Shown here in pieces: positions 7,986 to 16,758 of a DNA stretch of 64,000 nt. The position numbers and the translations under genes are program-made. The stretch comes from Bacteroidota bacterium (GTDB lineage Bacteria > Bacteroidota > Bacteroidia > Bacteroidales > Paludibacteraceae). Each line of letters opens with the position of its first letter. The first letter of the stretch is position 1. The notes under the pieces are model-generated. The model was not told where the DNA came from. It did no database searches and worked only from the letters and a program-made list of their open reading frames with translations. The DNA lies in contig JAEWAN010000006.1 in the NCBI GenBank assembly GCA_023391625.1, positions 744,001 to 808,000 of the forward strand, written 5' to 3'.

Positions 7986-8042
7986 AATAGTGTGGAGCTC
8001 AATTGTGTCGCAGTCCTTTTTTTATGTCTGTTTATTTGGCGG

Positions 8043-8050
8043 TAAAGATA
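8043..8050 (-). promoter_or_regulatory. Putative -7 box for the kinase-RapZ / nucleotidyltransferase operon
   Basis: The reverse strand reads TATCTTTA, one base off TAnnTTTG, 57 bp before the kinase ATG. Confidence 0.35.
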
Positions 8051-8220
8051 CTTTAAGTTTAAGAATTATAAAAAAGAAATCTTTTTATACCTTTATTTTG
8101 GGAGTGTTGTTGAGAGGGTTACAAATGGGTAAGGTAGAAGAAATATCATTAAATAAATGTAATAATAACATCGGCAGCATAAATAATTTTTATTTTTGGG
8201 AAATTTTAAAATGTTTTTTA

Positions 8221-8577
8221 ATGAAGAAGAGTACTTTAATAGCTTCCATTGTCCTTGTGTTAGGTTTGTTAGGATGGTATTTCTTTATTGGACCGGGTAA
8301 GGAGCATGTAGAGGCTTCGGTCGTTGGGATGGATTGCGATAACCCAGAGAAAGAAATTTATCTGCTGATTAAGAATCAGGGAAATGAAAAAGAAATCAGG
8401 AATATACAGCTGAAAATTTATGATGTGGAAACAGATGAGGAGGCTACTGTTTTGTATGAAATGAAGGAGGAGTTAAAAGCGTATCAGTTTAGGCAGGATA
8501 CTGTTTTTATACCGCAGGATCAGTTGGTAAACACCCGTTGTGAAAATTATGAGATAAAAGTGAAGGTGAAGAAATGA
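8221..8577 (+). CDS. Small membrane-anchored protein of unknown function
   Basis: 118 residues from the chosen ATG. Residues about 5-25 form one hydrophobic helix (IASIVLVLGLLGWYFFI) after a Lys-Lys start, an N-terminal anchor or uncleaved signal. The remainder is a predicted exported beta-rich domain with two cysteines (in VGMDCDN and TRCENYEI) that might pair. An open frame extends 77 codons further upstream, but that stretch is AT-rich, low in coding character and would put the anchor in the middle, so I prefer the inner start. I do not recognise the family. It ends just before a bidirectional terminator. Confidence 0.6.
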   Translation: MKKSTLIASIVLVLGLLGWYFFIGPGKEHVEASVVGMDCDNPEKEIYLLIKNQGNEKEIRNIQLKIYDVETDEEATVLYEMKEELKAYQFRQDTVFIPQDQLVNTRCENYEIKVKVKK

Positions 8578-8605
8578 TTTACGTTTTTATCTTGTTCTGA
8601 TATAT

Positions 8606-8649
8606 AAAAACACCGTCCGTGAATTTTAAAATTCACGGACGGTGTTTTT
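8606..8649. terminator. Perfect 44-bp palindrome, bidirectional terminator
   Basis: Two 22-base arms, AAAAACACCGTCCGTGAATTTT and its exact complement, meet with no spacer. The GC-rich core flanked by A-tract and T-tract gives a rho-independent terminator in both directions, placed between two convergent genes. Confidence 0.9.
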
Positions 8650-8668
8650 GGTTGTGTTTTTAGTTCAG

Positions 8669-11600
8669 TCAGGCTGTTTTTACTTTTGTTTCAGCTTTTT
8701 TTATTTCTTCCTGTGCATTTCTGATCATGAAGTGCAAACGGTTGAATATGTTTGCTTCGCCCATGCTGCTGTCAAAATCAAGGAACAGCAGGTTGAGCGA
8801 TGGATGTACCTCTCTGGCTCTTTTCTCAATACCTTTTGAAATAACCTGATTAGCTATACAACCGAACGGTTGCAGGCTTACCACATTATTTACCCCGATT
8901 TCTGCGAAATGAGCAAATTCGGAAGCTATTCCCCAACCTTCGCCGAACTGGGCGTTCAGGTTGATAATAGGTTCCGCTTTTTTAGCCCGATTATGCGGAG
9001 TGATAACTTTGTTCAGGTATGGGAATGCGGCTGCTCTGTTCTCCATTTTCCGTATCGTAGAATAAACATATTTTTCAATTAAATCCAATATCGGTCTTGG
9101 AATGGAACGTTTGAAAATATTCCCCTGGATACGTGCCTCACGGCTTGCAAAGAAAGCGGTGAAGAAATCGCTTAGAGGAGGAATAACAGGTTCTACTCCC
9201 TGGGTGATCAGCCAGTTTACAATATTGCCATGTCCGAAGTTATTAAACTTAACATAAATTTCTCCTACAATTCCGATTTGTGGAATAGGGTTACGGTTAT
9301 TCATCCGTTGGAAATCATCCGCAGCCTGGCTTATTAAATCATAGAAAGCGTCGGAATCTTTTCTTTTTAGCGCCTCTATTCCCAACTGAATGTACTTTTC
9401 TTTAAGCTGTCCGGCTACCCCTTCTTTTATTTCACGGGGAGCGGTTGCATAGTACATTTGTGACAGGCAGTCTGCGTAAGCCATGCAGGCCAGTATAGGT
9501 TTAATTATTTTTGTCCATTTTACTTTAAAACCCGGTTGTTCATTTATAGTACCTGCTGCAGTGGAAACGGTAATGACGGGGACATCGTCAAATCCGGCGG
9601 CAATCATGGCTTTTTTTAGCAAAGTAACATAATTGGTTGCCCGGCATTGTCCTCCGGTTTGTGTTATTCCCAATGCAATTTCTTCCCGTTTGTACTTCCC
9701 GCTGTCCAGTGCTTTCATGAAATCACCGACTACCAGTGTTGCCGGATAGCATATTTCATTGTTGGAATATTTTAGTCCGTATTCGGCAGATTGCTGGTCG
9801 CTGGGAGTTAGATTAATCGCCTCGTACCCCAGAAGTTCGAATGCTGTGGGTAAGAATGGAGAATACATATCGGCAAACCAAGGCATCAGGATTTTTCGTT
9901 TCCTATCCTCTTTGAGGAATGGTTTTGTATGTACGGGACGGGTGTCCTTTGTAAATCTGTCTGCATGCTTGAATTTCAAGCTTTCTATAAGTGAGCGTAT
10001 CCGCAAACGGGTGGACCCGATGTTGTTTATATCGTCTATTTTAAGGAAAGTTGCATTTTTCCCATTACGTTTTAAAATGTCTGTGACTTCGTCCAGAATA
10101 AATGCGTCCGGTCCGCAACCGAATGATGTCAGCTCGATATAATGTACATTTTCAGGGGCCTTACCTGCCCACATGGCAGCTTTAAGAATACGGTTGGTAT
10201 AAGCCCATTGCATGATGCTTTGTACATTTTCTGGTGTTGACTCCATGTCGCGGACGATGTCTTCAGTTATTACGTCAGCTCCGAAATCGGCAACAATATC
10301 GGCTATTTTGTGCTGAATCAGTGGGTCGCTGTGGTAAGGGCGTCCTGTCAGCATAATTACAAGCCTGTTTTCTTCCTGTGCCTTTTTCAGTATGTCTTTG
10401 CAACGTGTATTCATTTCGCTTTCATAATGATCCTGTGCCTGCAGGGCTTTCTGGAAAGCAGCTTTTACTTCGTCTTTTGAAATACCAGGCAGAATCTGTT
10501 GCAAATATGTAACGCAGGACTTTTCCATCAGGGTTCTGTCCTTAAACGTGAAAGTAGGCGAATCAAAAGGAATGCCATATTGAACTTCCGGATTGATAGC
10601 GCTTCGTATAACTTCGGAATATCCGCTTACAATCGGACAGTTGTAGCTGTTGCTCGTCTTACTGTCTTCTTTATGTTCATGTACGATAAACGGTAAGAAT
10701 ATACGGTCTACTTTTTTATCAATCAGATTAAATATATGTCCGTTGGTCAGTTTGGCCGGGAAACAGATGTTGTCTGCCATAACGGTGCCGATACCGGTTT
10801 CATACAGCTTCATGGTTGAGGCGTCTGATAATACCACATTGATACCGCACTCGCTGAATAAAGTGTGCCAGAATGGGTAGTTTTCATAAATACCCAATGC
10901 ACGCGGAATGCCCAATCTTAAATGTCCTTTTTCTGCTTTAGCAGATTCTCTGTTGAATAGCAGATTGTATTTCTCGTTGTAAATGTTGATTCCTTTGGCT
11001 GCTTTTTCTCCGGTATTGCAGAATATCTTTTCACATTTGTTGCCGGAGAAATACTGATTGCCGTTTTCAAAGCGGAACCGGGTTACAGTACATTGGTTTT
11101 CGCACCCTTTACATACCGATATTTTGCTGGTGTAAGGTTGAGGGCGCACCATTTCTTCCAATGCGATAGCTCTGTTCAGTTGTTTTTCGTTGTTTTCTTT
11201 TGCTGTAAGCGCTGATCCGTATGCACCCATTAATTCCGGAAAATCGGTGATCATAACATTTTTTCCTGTTTCCAGTTCCAATGCACGGATTACCGCCAGG
11301 TTTCGGAATGTTCCTCCCTGTACCATGATATGATCTCCGAGTTCTGATGTGTCTTTTAGCTTTAAGACTTTGTTTAAGCAGTTTTTGATAACCGAGTAAC
11401 CCAGACCGGCGGAAATATCGGCTACGGAAGCACCTTCGCGTAATGACTGTTTTACTTTGGAGTTCATAAACACGGTGCAGCGGGTTCCTAAATCACACGG
11501 TTGCCGTGATTCAAAAGCAATTTCGGAAAATCCGGCAGGTGTTTGGTTTAACGATCTTGCAAAAGTTTCTATGAATGAACCGCAGCCGGAAGAACAAGCT

Positions 11601-12943
11601 TCATTTATTTCTAATCGTTTTATTGTTCCGTTTTCAATAAAAGTAGCTTTCATGTCCTGACCGCCAATGTCCAGGATAAAACTTATCTGCGGATTGAAAT
11701 GATAAGCGGCTTTGTAATGGGCAATGGTTTCTACCATTCCGGCATCCATAGAAAAAGCCTTTTTTATCAGGTCTTCGCCATAACCGGTTACGCAACTTCC
11801 AAGGACGGTGAGCTTTTTGTTAGCTTTTTCTGTTTCCGATAATAACTGTTGGAGTCCCTGGCTGACGGTGTCGAGTGAATTTCCTTTGTTTTTATCGTAA
11901 AAGCGGAAGAATACTTGCCCCTCAGAGTCTAAAGCTATTATTTTGGTGGTTGTAGATCCACTGTCTATTCCTATGTAGCAACCGTCATCTTTCAGTTGAC
12001 TGATGTCTATAGCCGGCAGTTTATATTTCTTTTTTTCATCGCTCCATGCTGTTCTGTGTCTCTCATCTTCAAACAGTGGTTTCAGGCGGTGATTATTATA
12101 AACAAACCGGCGTTGGTTGGATAATTTGATTATGTTTGTGTATTCCGATAATTTTTTTGTTTCTATCTGTTCCGCAGCATTGATAGAAGCACCCCAGGCT
12201 GGGATGACTTCTGCATTTTCAGAGATAATCACATCTTCTGCCGGAAGGTTTATTTGTTCGGAAAATGCTTTTTGGAGTGCAGGTATAAAGGTGAATGGGC
12301 CACCGCATAAAAATACTTGTGGTTTGATTTCGTAACCACGTGCAAGTGATGTGATAACCTGCATGCTGACAGCGTGGAACACGGAGGCGGCAATATCTTC
12401 CTTACTTACATTGCGTGCCAGCAGGTTCTGGACATCTGTTTTGGAAAATACTCCACATCTTGAGGCAATGGGATAGATAGTCGTGGCTTTTTCTGCCAGT
12501 TGGCTTAGTTCACCGACTTCCACATTGAGTATTGAGGCCATTTGGTCAATGAATGATCCTGTTCCCCCGGCGCAGTTTCCATTCATTCGTATGTCCGGTG
12601 ATTTGTTGTCACGGAAAAATATCATTTTGGCATCCTCGCCTCCTATATCGACCAGGGTTTTAATAGATGGAAATTTTTTCAGTATTAATTCGCAGGAAGC
12701 TACTACTTCCTGAACAAAAGGAATATGGCAGCGTTCTGCAATACCCATTCCGGCGGATCCGGTGATGGATAGGTGAACGGGAATGTCGCCGATTTGTTTT
12801 TTTAGCATTTCCAGAATAGAAATAACAGTGCCGTTAATGTCGGCAAAGTGTCGGCGGTATTCTTTAAAAATGATGTCGTTTTTTTCGTCGGAAGCTACTA
12901 TTTTCACTGTAGTTGATCCTGCATCTAATCCGATATTTATCAT
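8669..12943 (-). CDS. Large double acyl-CoA dehydratase activase (BcrA/BadF/HgdC) fusion protein
   Basis: 1424 residues. Two ASKHA ATPase domains lie in tandem: the phosphate-1 loops are GLDAGSTTVK (residues 4-13) and GIDSGSTTTK (about 323-332). Each has the two Cys positions that hold the inter-subunit [4Fe-4S] cluster in HgdC: NCAGGTGSF and SRCGVF in the first, CSSGCGSF and TRCTVF in the second. A CKGCENQC motif follows near residue 608, then DUF2229 and HgdB-like segments (LGIPRALGIYENYPFW, MLTGRPYHSDP, ITQTGGQCRATNY) to the end. Known small relatives drive ATP-dependent low-potential electron transfer to acyl-CoA dehydratases or double-cubane proteins. The substrate of these giant fused forms is unknown to me. 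A TetR gene precedes it by 69 bp on the same strand. Confidence 0.92.
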   Translation of the reverse strand: MINIGLDAGSTTVKIVASDEKNDIIFKEYRRHFADINGTVISILEMLKKQIGDIPVHLSITGSAGMGIAERCHIPFVQEVVASCELILKKFPSIKTLVDIGGEDAKMIFFRDNKSPDIRMNGNCAGGTGSFIDQMASILNVEVGELSQLAEKATTIYPIASRCGVFSKTDVQNLLARNVSKEDIAASVFHAVSMQVITSLARGYEIKPQVFLCGGPFTFIPALQKAFSEQINLPAEDVIISENAEVIPAWGASINAAEQIETKKLSEYTNIIKLSNQRRFVYNNHRLKPLFEDERHRTAWSDEKKKYKLPAIDISQLKDDGCYIGIDSGSTTTKIIALDSEGQVFFRFYDKNKGNSLDTVSQGLQQLLSETEKANKKLTVLGSCVTGYGEDLIKKAFSMDAGMVETIAHYKAAYHFNPQISFILDIGGQDMKATFIENGTIKRLEINEACSSGCGSFIETFARSLNQTPAGFSEIAFESRQPCDLGTRCTVFMNSKVKQSLREGASVADISAGLGYSVIKNCLNKVLKLKDTSELGDHIMVQGGTFRNLAVIRALELETGKNVMITDFPELMGAYGSALTAKENNEKQLNRAIALEEMVRPQPYTSKISVCKGCENQCTVTRFRFENGNQYFSGNKCEKIFCNTGEKAAKGINIYNEKYNLLFNRESAKAEKGHLRLGIPRALGIYENYPFWHTLFSECGINVVLSDASTMKLYETGIGTVMADNICFPAKLTNGHIFNLIDKKVDRIFLPFIVHEHKEDSKTSNSYNCPIVSGYSEVIRSAINPEVQYGIPFDSPTFTFKDRTLMEKSCVTYLQQILPGISKDEVKAAFQKALQAQDHYESEMNTRCKDILKKAQEENRLVIMLTGRPYHSDPLIQHKIADIVADFGADVITEDIVRDMESTPENVQSIMQWAYTNRILKAAMWAGKAPENVHYIELTSFGCGPDAFILDEVTDILKRNGKNATFLKIDDINNIGSTRLRIRSLIESLKFKHADRFTKDTRPVHTKPFLKEDRKRKILMPWFADMYSPFLPTAFELLGYEAINLTPSDQQSAEYGLKYSNNEICYPATLVVGDFMKALDSGKYKREEIALGITQTGGQCRATNYVTLLKKAMIAAGFDDVPVITVSTAAGTINEQPGFKVKWTKIIKPILACMAYADCLSQMYYATAPREIKEGVAGQLKEKYIQLGIEALKRKDSDAFYDLISQAADDFQRMNNRNPIPQIGIVGEIYVKFNNFGHGNIVNWLITQGVEPVIPPLSDFFTAFFASREARIQGNIFKRSIPRPILDLIEKYVYSTIRKMENRAAAFPYLNKVITPHNRAKKAEPIINLNAQFGEGWGIASEFAHFAEIGVNNVVSLQPFGCIANQVISKGIEKRAREVHPSLNLLFLDFDSSMGEANIFNRLHFMIRNAQEEIKKAETKVKTA

Positions 12944-13012
12944 AAATGGTTATGTTTTACCTTTTCAATTAAGGCTGTATATTTATAATTGTTCTTTTTT
13001 TGTTTTGACTTT

Positions 13013-13621
13013 TTACTGAAAATAGGCTTTCATTAGCTTTTTTACAATGATTTTGTGCTGATCCAGGAACTTCTCTTTTTCTGTCTGGTCTGTTCCCCTA
13101 TACATGGCCAGCAGAGGTTCCAGTAGATACGGAACGAATACCAACCCAAAAAACGTGCTGATAAAATGCGCTTTAGGTATGTTATTCCCGTCTTCATTTG
13201 TCAGCTCCTGACTGATAATGCGGTCGAGCGCTTTCAGGTATGTTTGTGCTGTCTGGTTGCTCGCTACAAAATCATAAATTAATTGAGGATTCCTTTGAAT
13301 CTCTAAAAATGCAAAACGAGGTATGTGCTCGTAATGCCGCAACAGATCATCATATATATCAATAATCGTATCTATCTTTGAATCCAGGTCGCCACCTAAC
13401 ACGGACATATATTCTACTTTAGGAAGAAGGATATTGAATATCTCTTCAATGATAGCATAGAATAATTTTTCTTTTGTGCGATAATAGTAATTGAGAGCAG
13501 TACGGCTTATACCGGCTTGTTCGGCAATGTCAGACATTTTGGTCTGTTTTAATCCTTTTTCGATAAAAACTTGCTTAGCTGCTTCTATTATTTTTTGTTC
13601 AGTATTTTGATTTTCAGGCAT
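13013..13621 (-). CDS. TetR/AcrR-family regulator
   Basis: 202 residues. The N-terminal HTH is clear: QKIIEAAKQVFIEKG, then MSDIAEQAGISRTALNYYYR (recognition helix) and KEKLFYAIIEEIF. The C-terminal ligand domain is unassigned. An ATG 21 codons upstream is in frame, but a promoter and an 18-bp operator-like palindrome lie between the two, so I use the inner start. It is co-oriented with and 69 bp upstream of the activase gene, suggesting it controls that gene together with itself. The inducer is unknown; an acyl-CoA or related metabolite would fit the partner but is a guess. Confidence 0.9.
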   Translation of the reverse strand: MPENQNTEQKIIEAAKQVFIEKGLKQTKMSDIAEQAGISRTALNYYYRTKEKLFYAIIEEIFNILLPKVEYMSVLGGDLDSKIDTIIDIYDDLLRHYEHIPRFAFLEIQRNPQLIYDFVASNQTAQTYLKALDRIISQELTNEDGNNIPKAHFISTFFGLVFVPYLLEPLLAMYRGTDQTEKEKFLDQHKIIVKKLMKAYFQ

Positions 13622-13642
13622 TTTATTATGTTGTCTTATGTG

Positions 13643-13660
13643 TTTGACATTGGTGTCAAA
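13643..13660. promoter_or_regulatory. Putative TetR operator
   Basis: TTTGACA-TTGG-TGTCAAA is a perfect 7-bp inverted repeat with a 4-nt spacer, 21 bp before the tetR ATG and overlapping the -7 box on the reverse strand. This position suits autorepression. Confidence 0.6.
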
Positions 13661-13688
13661 AGTATATAAGATTTCTGGATACACAAAA
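13657..13688 (-). promoter_or_regulatory. Promoter of the tetR-activase operon
   Basis: The reverse strand has TTTG at 13688-13685, a 20-bp spacer, and TACTTTTG at 13664-13657, an excellent match to the Bacteroidota -33/-7 arrangement. The -7 box shares four bases with the palindromic operator. Confidence 0.7.
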
Positions 13689-13753
13689 TAAATTAAGTGA
13701 TTTTTTATTTATTTCTATTTAGGACGGAATAGAAGTATGAATTTTATACAAGT

Positions 13754-15040
13754 TTAAATTTGTTGTAGGGCTTTCTTGAAAAAGATGCGGGATATTAGGA
13801 AATAAATGGTGTTACTTATGATTGATACATATGCAGCACCTAAAAGCCCCCAAAAATGGATAGCTATGATGAATAGCAGCGTGTTGACAAAAATGGAAAT
13901 GATGTTATTGTATGCAGTGTATTCTATTTTACCTAACCCGAAAATGGCACTGCTTTGTAATTGTGTCAACTGGCGGATACTCCATCCGAATGCCATTGGT
14001 AGGAAATATTGTATAGAGAGGATGTATTTGCCGGCAAATACCCAGTGCAGGAATAAAGGAATAACTGTCACGGCAGCGATTAATGTGATGACGACCGCCA
14101 GATATAATATACGGTTATATTTTTTGTAAATCTGCATGAATGTTTCCCTGTCGTGTGAAAAAGAGGAAAAATAGGGTAGGGAAATTTGTTGTACAGTACT
14201 GGGGAACAGACGAAGGATAACGGTTAAAGTAAGTGCGAAACTATAAAATCCGATATCGGTCATATTTTCTTTTGGAAAAAATAAACTGATCAGTATGATG
14301 TCAACATATACGGATACTTCGGCAAAGAGATTGGAAAACAGTGATGGACGGGCATATTGCCAGTGTGTCCGGAAAATTTTTTTTGATATGGAATGAGACG
14401 ATAGATTGAGGTTTAGATATCGATGGAATACGTAGATGCAAACGATAAGCATTAGAATAAAACTTAAGTTGTAGGCTATGTAGTATCCGTTTATTCCAAA
14501 CAGGTAGGTTAGTATGATGATGCCGATGATTGAAATCAATTTATTTGAGATAGTCAACCGTGACATTAATTTTATCTGCTTTATTGCTTGTGTGTAGGAA
14601 ACGTATATCTGAAAAAGGGAATTGCTGATTACCGGAAACAGACCTATGGGGATAAGGTATTGTATATATGTGTCTGAACTGAATAAGTTGAATAAATTTA
14701 AAATAAGTATTATGATGTACACGGACACACTGGATAGCAGGGTAAATAGCAGTCCTGATTTGAATATGCGGTTGCGCTGACTGTCGGTAAAATGGTTTTC
14801 AGAACATAATTTTAGGGTAGATGAGTTAAATCCCATCATGGCTATGATGGAGAAGATAGATAAAAATGTCTGTATGATTTTGATTCGTCCTAAATCATCG
14901 GGAAGCAATATCCCTGCTACGAATAATTGAGATGCAAAAGCAAATACCTGTATCAGGATATTGGCAGAGAACAAATGGAAGAAGCCTTTTTTATGCACTT
15001 CTTTCAATAGAGGCGATATGTTCTGAATAATTTGTTTCAA
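13754..15040 (-). CDS. Oligosaccharide flippase (Wzx/MATE-MVF superfamily)
   Basis: 428 residues, with hydrophobic helices throughout, about 12 in number. The N-terminus (KGFFHLFSANILIQVFAFASQLFVAGIL) and the mid segment WQYARPSLFSNLFAEVSVYVDIILISLF are typical of polysaccharide biosynthesis flippases, which move undecaprenyl-linked oligosaccharides across the inner membrane. It is the last gene of a four-gene reverse-strand operon, 8 bp after the asparagine-synthase-like gene. No Wzy polymerase or initiating transferase lies nearby, so the exported glycan may be short, or the flippase may use a lipid-linked glycan made elsewhere. Confidence 0.85.
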   Translation of the reverse strand: MKQIIQNISPLLKEVHKKGFFHLFSANILIQVFAFASQLFVAGILLPDDLGRIKIIQTFLSIFSIIAMMGFNSSTLKLCSENHFTDSQRNRIFKSGLLFTLLSSVSVYIIILILNLFNLFSSDTYIQYLIPIGLFPVISNSLFQIYVSYTQAIKQIKLMSRLTISNKLISIIGIIILTYLFGINGYYIAYNLSFILMLIVCIYVFHRYLNLNLSSHSISKKIFRTHWQYARPSLFSNLFAEVSVYVDIILISLFFPKENMTDIGFYSFALTLTVILRLFPSTVQQISLPYFSSFSHDRETFMQIYKKYNRILYLAVVITLIAAVTVIPLFLHWVFAGKYILSIQYFLPMAFGWSIRQLTQLQSSAIFGLGKIEYTAYNNIISIFVNTLLFIIAIHFWGLLGAAYVSIISNTIYFLISRIFFKKALQQI

Positions 15041-15048
15041 TTAGTCAT

Positions 15049-16758
15049 TTAATTATTAAAAAGTAATTTGATTCCTCCCAACAGGGTGATTACCTGAGTT
15101 TTTTCGGTAATGTCTCCGTCACGGTACAGGGAGATAGCATCCTGTTTTAGTTCTTTATCCTGTATCAGGTTTATGTATGTGTTGAAATAATTATCTAAAA
15201 CGTTTCTTATTTCTTTGTCTGAATCGTACCACACTTGTTCCGGATTCATGTTGTTTTTCCACATGGTTTTTACCGGTAGCCTTTTTATGAAGGCCCGTTT
15301 GTAACGGTAGCAGGTTCTGATTATTTTATTGTTAGTAGGTTTTCCGCCTATTGATTCCCATGTAAAACGGGCAATGTCGGGATGAAGTGTTCTGATCCAG
15401 TCAATGTATAAAGATTCTTTGTATTTATATTGACGGGGCATAGAAAAAGCATAACTTAAAAATTTTGTATTCAGGAAAGGAGAAAAAGATTCTCCTATCA
15501 AGTCGTAATAGAGAAATCCGTTATTCGCTCCTAAAAATGCCCTGTTATAGAATTTATAAGTTTCTTCATCCTCATAATTATTCTGGGAAGCTTTGATGAT
15601 TTTTTCCGCTTTGGGAAGCAATGATTGTGAATATACCCCGGAAGATATTTTGATCGAAGGGCTTCCTGATGGGCTGGAGATAAAACTTCCCATAACGGCA
15701 TCCCCTATCATGCCGGTGTGAACAAGCCCGGCCGTTTGTTTTAATTGGCGGAAAGCCTGGAACACGTGGCTTGATCCGGTGTAAATGGTTTGTCCGTCGT
15801 TCACGGAAATAACATCGTCAATATGCTTCAGGCCTTCTCCGGATAAAGGAATGTATTTTAGAGGCAGGTCGTACGCTTTAGTGATTTCCCGGGCGATAAT
15901 TTCGTCTGCATAACCTTTCTCTGAAAAACATAGTGGGTGTTGTTGTCTGTATCCGGATTTCCAGGCGGTCAATAAAGTCATTCTGGAGTCCAGCCCTCCG
16001 CTTATTGTTGTGATATGTTGCAGATGTTCCTCTTTCTGTACATTGAATTCCAATTCTACAGCTTCACGGAAAAGAGAGTCAAGGGTATGGATGATGTCTC
16101 TTTTTGAATCGCTGGTAGGCTCTATCTGGTTAAGGTGGAAGTAGAATCCGGATGAAAGACGATTGTCCTGTAAGTGGATGTATTCACCGGCACGTACTTG
16201 TTTTACCTCCTGAATCAAAGTTTTGTTTCCATGCATAAATCCGCTTGTAAGCAGCAAATATGCAGCTTCAATGTCGGTCTGGGTAGAAATATGGAGGAAG
16301 TCCAGACTTTGTTTTAAAGTATATAAATCTGTAGATACGACTGTATATTCTTTGTCTTTAAAATAATAAAGCTTTTTCGCTCCGGTTTGATTGTTGAAGA
16401 AAAACCATTCATCTTTATTTTTGTCGTAGAACAATCCGGTAAAATTACCTTCAAATTCTCTGAAAAAAGCAGTGTCCTGTGTATACATTAAGGATACCAG
16501 TAAAGCCATGTCCGTTACCCGGTATTTCTTCATCAATAAAGAAGCGTTTAGAATAATACCTTCGGAAATGAATAAAAAATTAGGGGTATCAATCCAATGT
16601 TTTTCTTTTAGAAAATGAAGGGAAGTATATTGCTCTATGTAAAATCCGGAACCGTTAAGTTTCCTGAGAGTATATTCTTCCTGGAAAGAAAAAGGTTTTT
16701 TCCAGGAGACGGGAATAGTGGATACATTCCTGTTTATGATTGCTATGAAACCGTGCAT
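15049..16758 (-). CDS. Asparagine synthase-like protein with Cys2 replaced by His
   Basis: 569 residues, AsnB layout. The N-terminal Ntn-hydrolase-like domain begins MHGFIAI, where true glutaminases have MCGI: the Cys2 nucleophile is His (codon CAC). The rest of this domain is recognisable but weak (EFEGNFTGLFYDK, TGAKKLYYF). The synthetase domain is intact, with the PP-loop TTISGGLDSRMTL (near residue 250) and ETxAxxxDL-like helices after it. So it probably adenylates a carboxylate, but cannot draw ammonia from glutamine in the usual way; beta-lactam synthetases are a known precedent for such loss. In this operon the likely target is a sugar carboxylate or lipid-linked glycan. Its 5' end overlaps the GT4 gene by 16 bp. 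Confidence 0.85.
   Translation of the reverse strand: MHGFIAIINRNVSTIPVSWKKPFSFQEEYTLRKLNGSGFYIEQYTSLHFLKEKHWIDTPNFLFISEGIILNASLLMKKYRVTDMALLVSLMYTQDTAFFREFEGNFTGLFYDKNKDEWFFFNNQTGAKKLYYFKDKEYTVVSTDLYTLKQSLDFLHISTQTDIEAAYLLLTSGFMHGNKTLIQEVKQVRAGEYIHLQDNRLSSGFYFHLNQIEPTSDSKRDIIHTLDSLFREAVELEFNVQKEEHLQHITTISGGLDSRMTLLTAWKSGYRQQHPLCFSEKGYADEIIAREITKAYDLPLKYIPLSGEGLKHIDDVISVNDGQTIYTGSSHVFQAFRQLKQTAGLVHTGMIGDAVMGSFISSPSGSPSIKISSGVYSQSLLPKAEKIIKASQNNYEDEETYKFYNRAFLGANNGFLYYDLIGESFSPFLNTKFLSYAFSMPRQYKYKESLYIDWIRTLHPDIARFTWESIGGKPTNNKIIRTCYRYKRAFIKRLPVKTMWKNNMNPEQVWYDSDKEIRNVLDNYFNTYINLIQDKELKQDAISLYRDGDITEKTQVITLLGGIKLLFNN

Noticed and set aside
7990..8220. Upstream extension of the small anchored-protein gene by 77 codons
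   Set aside because: The added stretch is AT-rich, contains the reverse-strand promoter of the kinase-RapZ operon, and would bury the N-terminal anchor in the middle.
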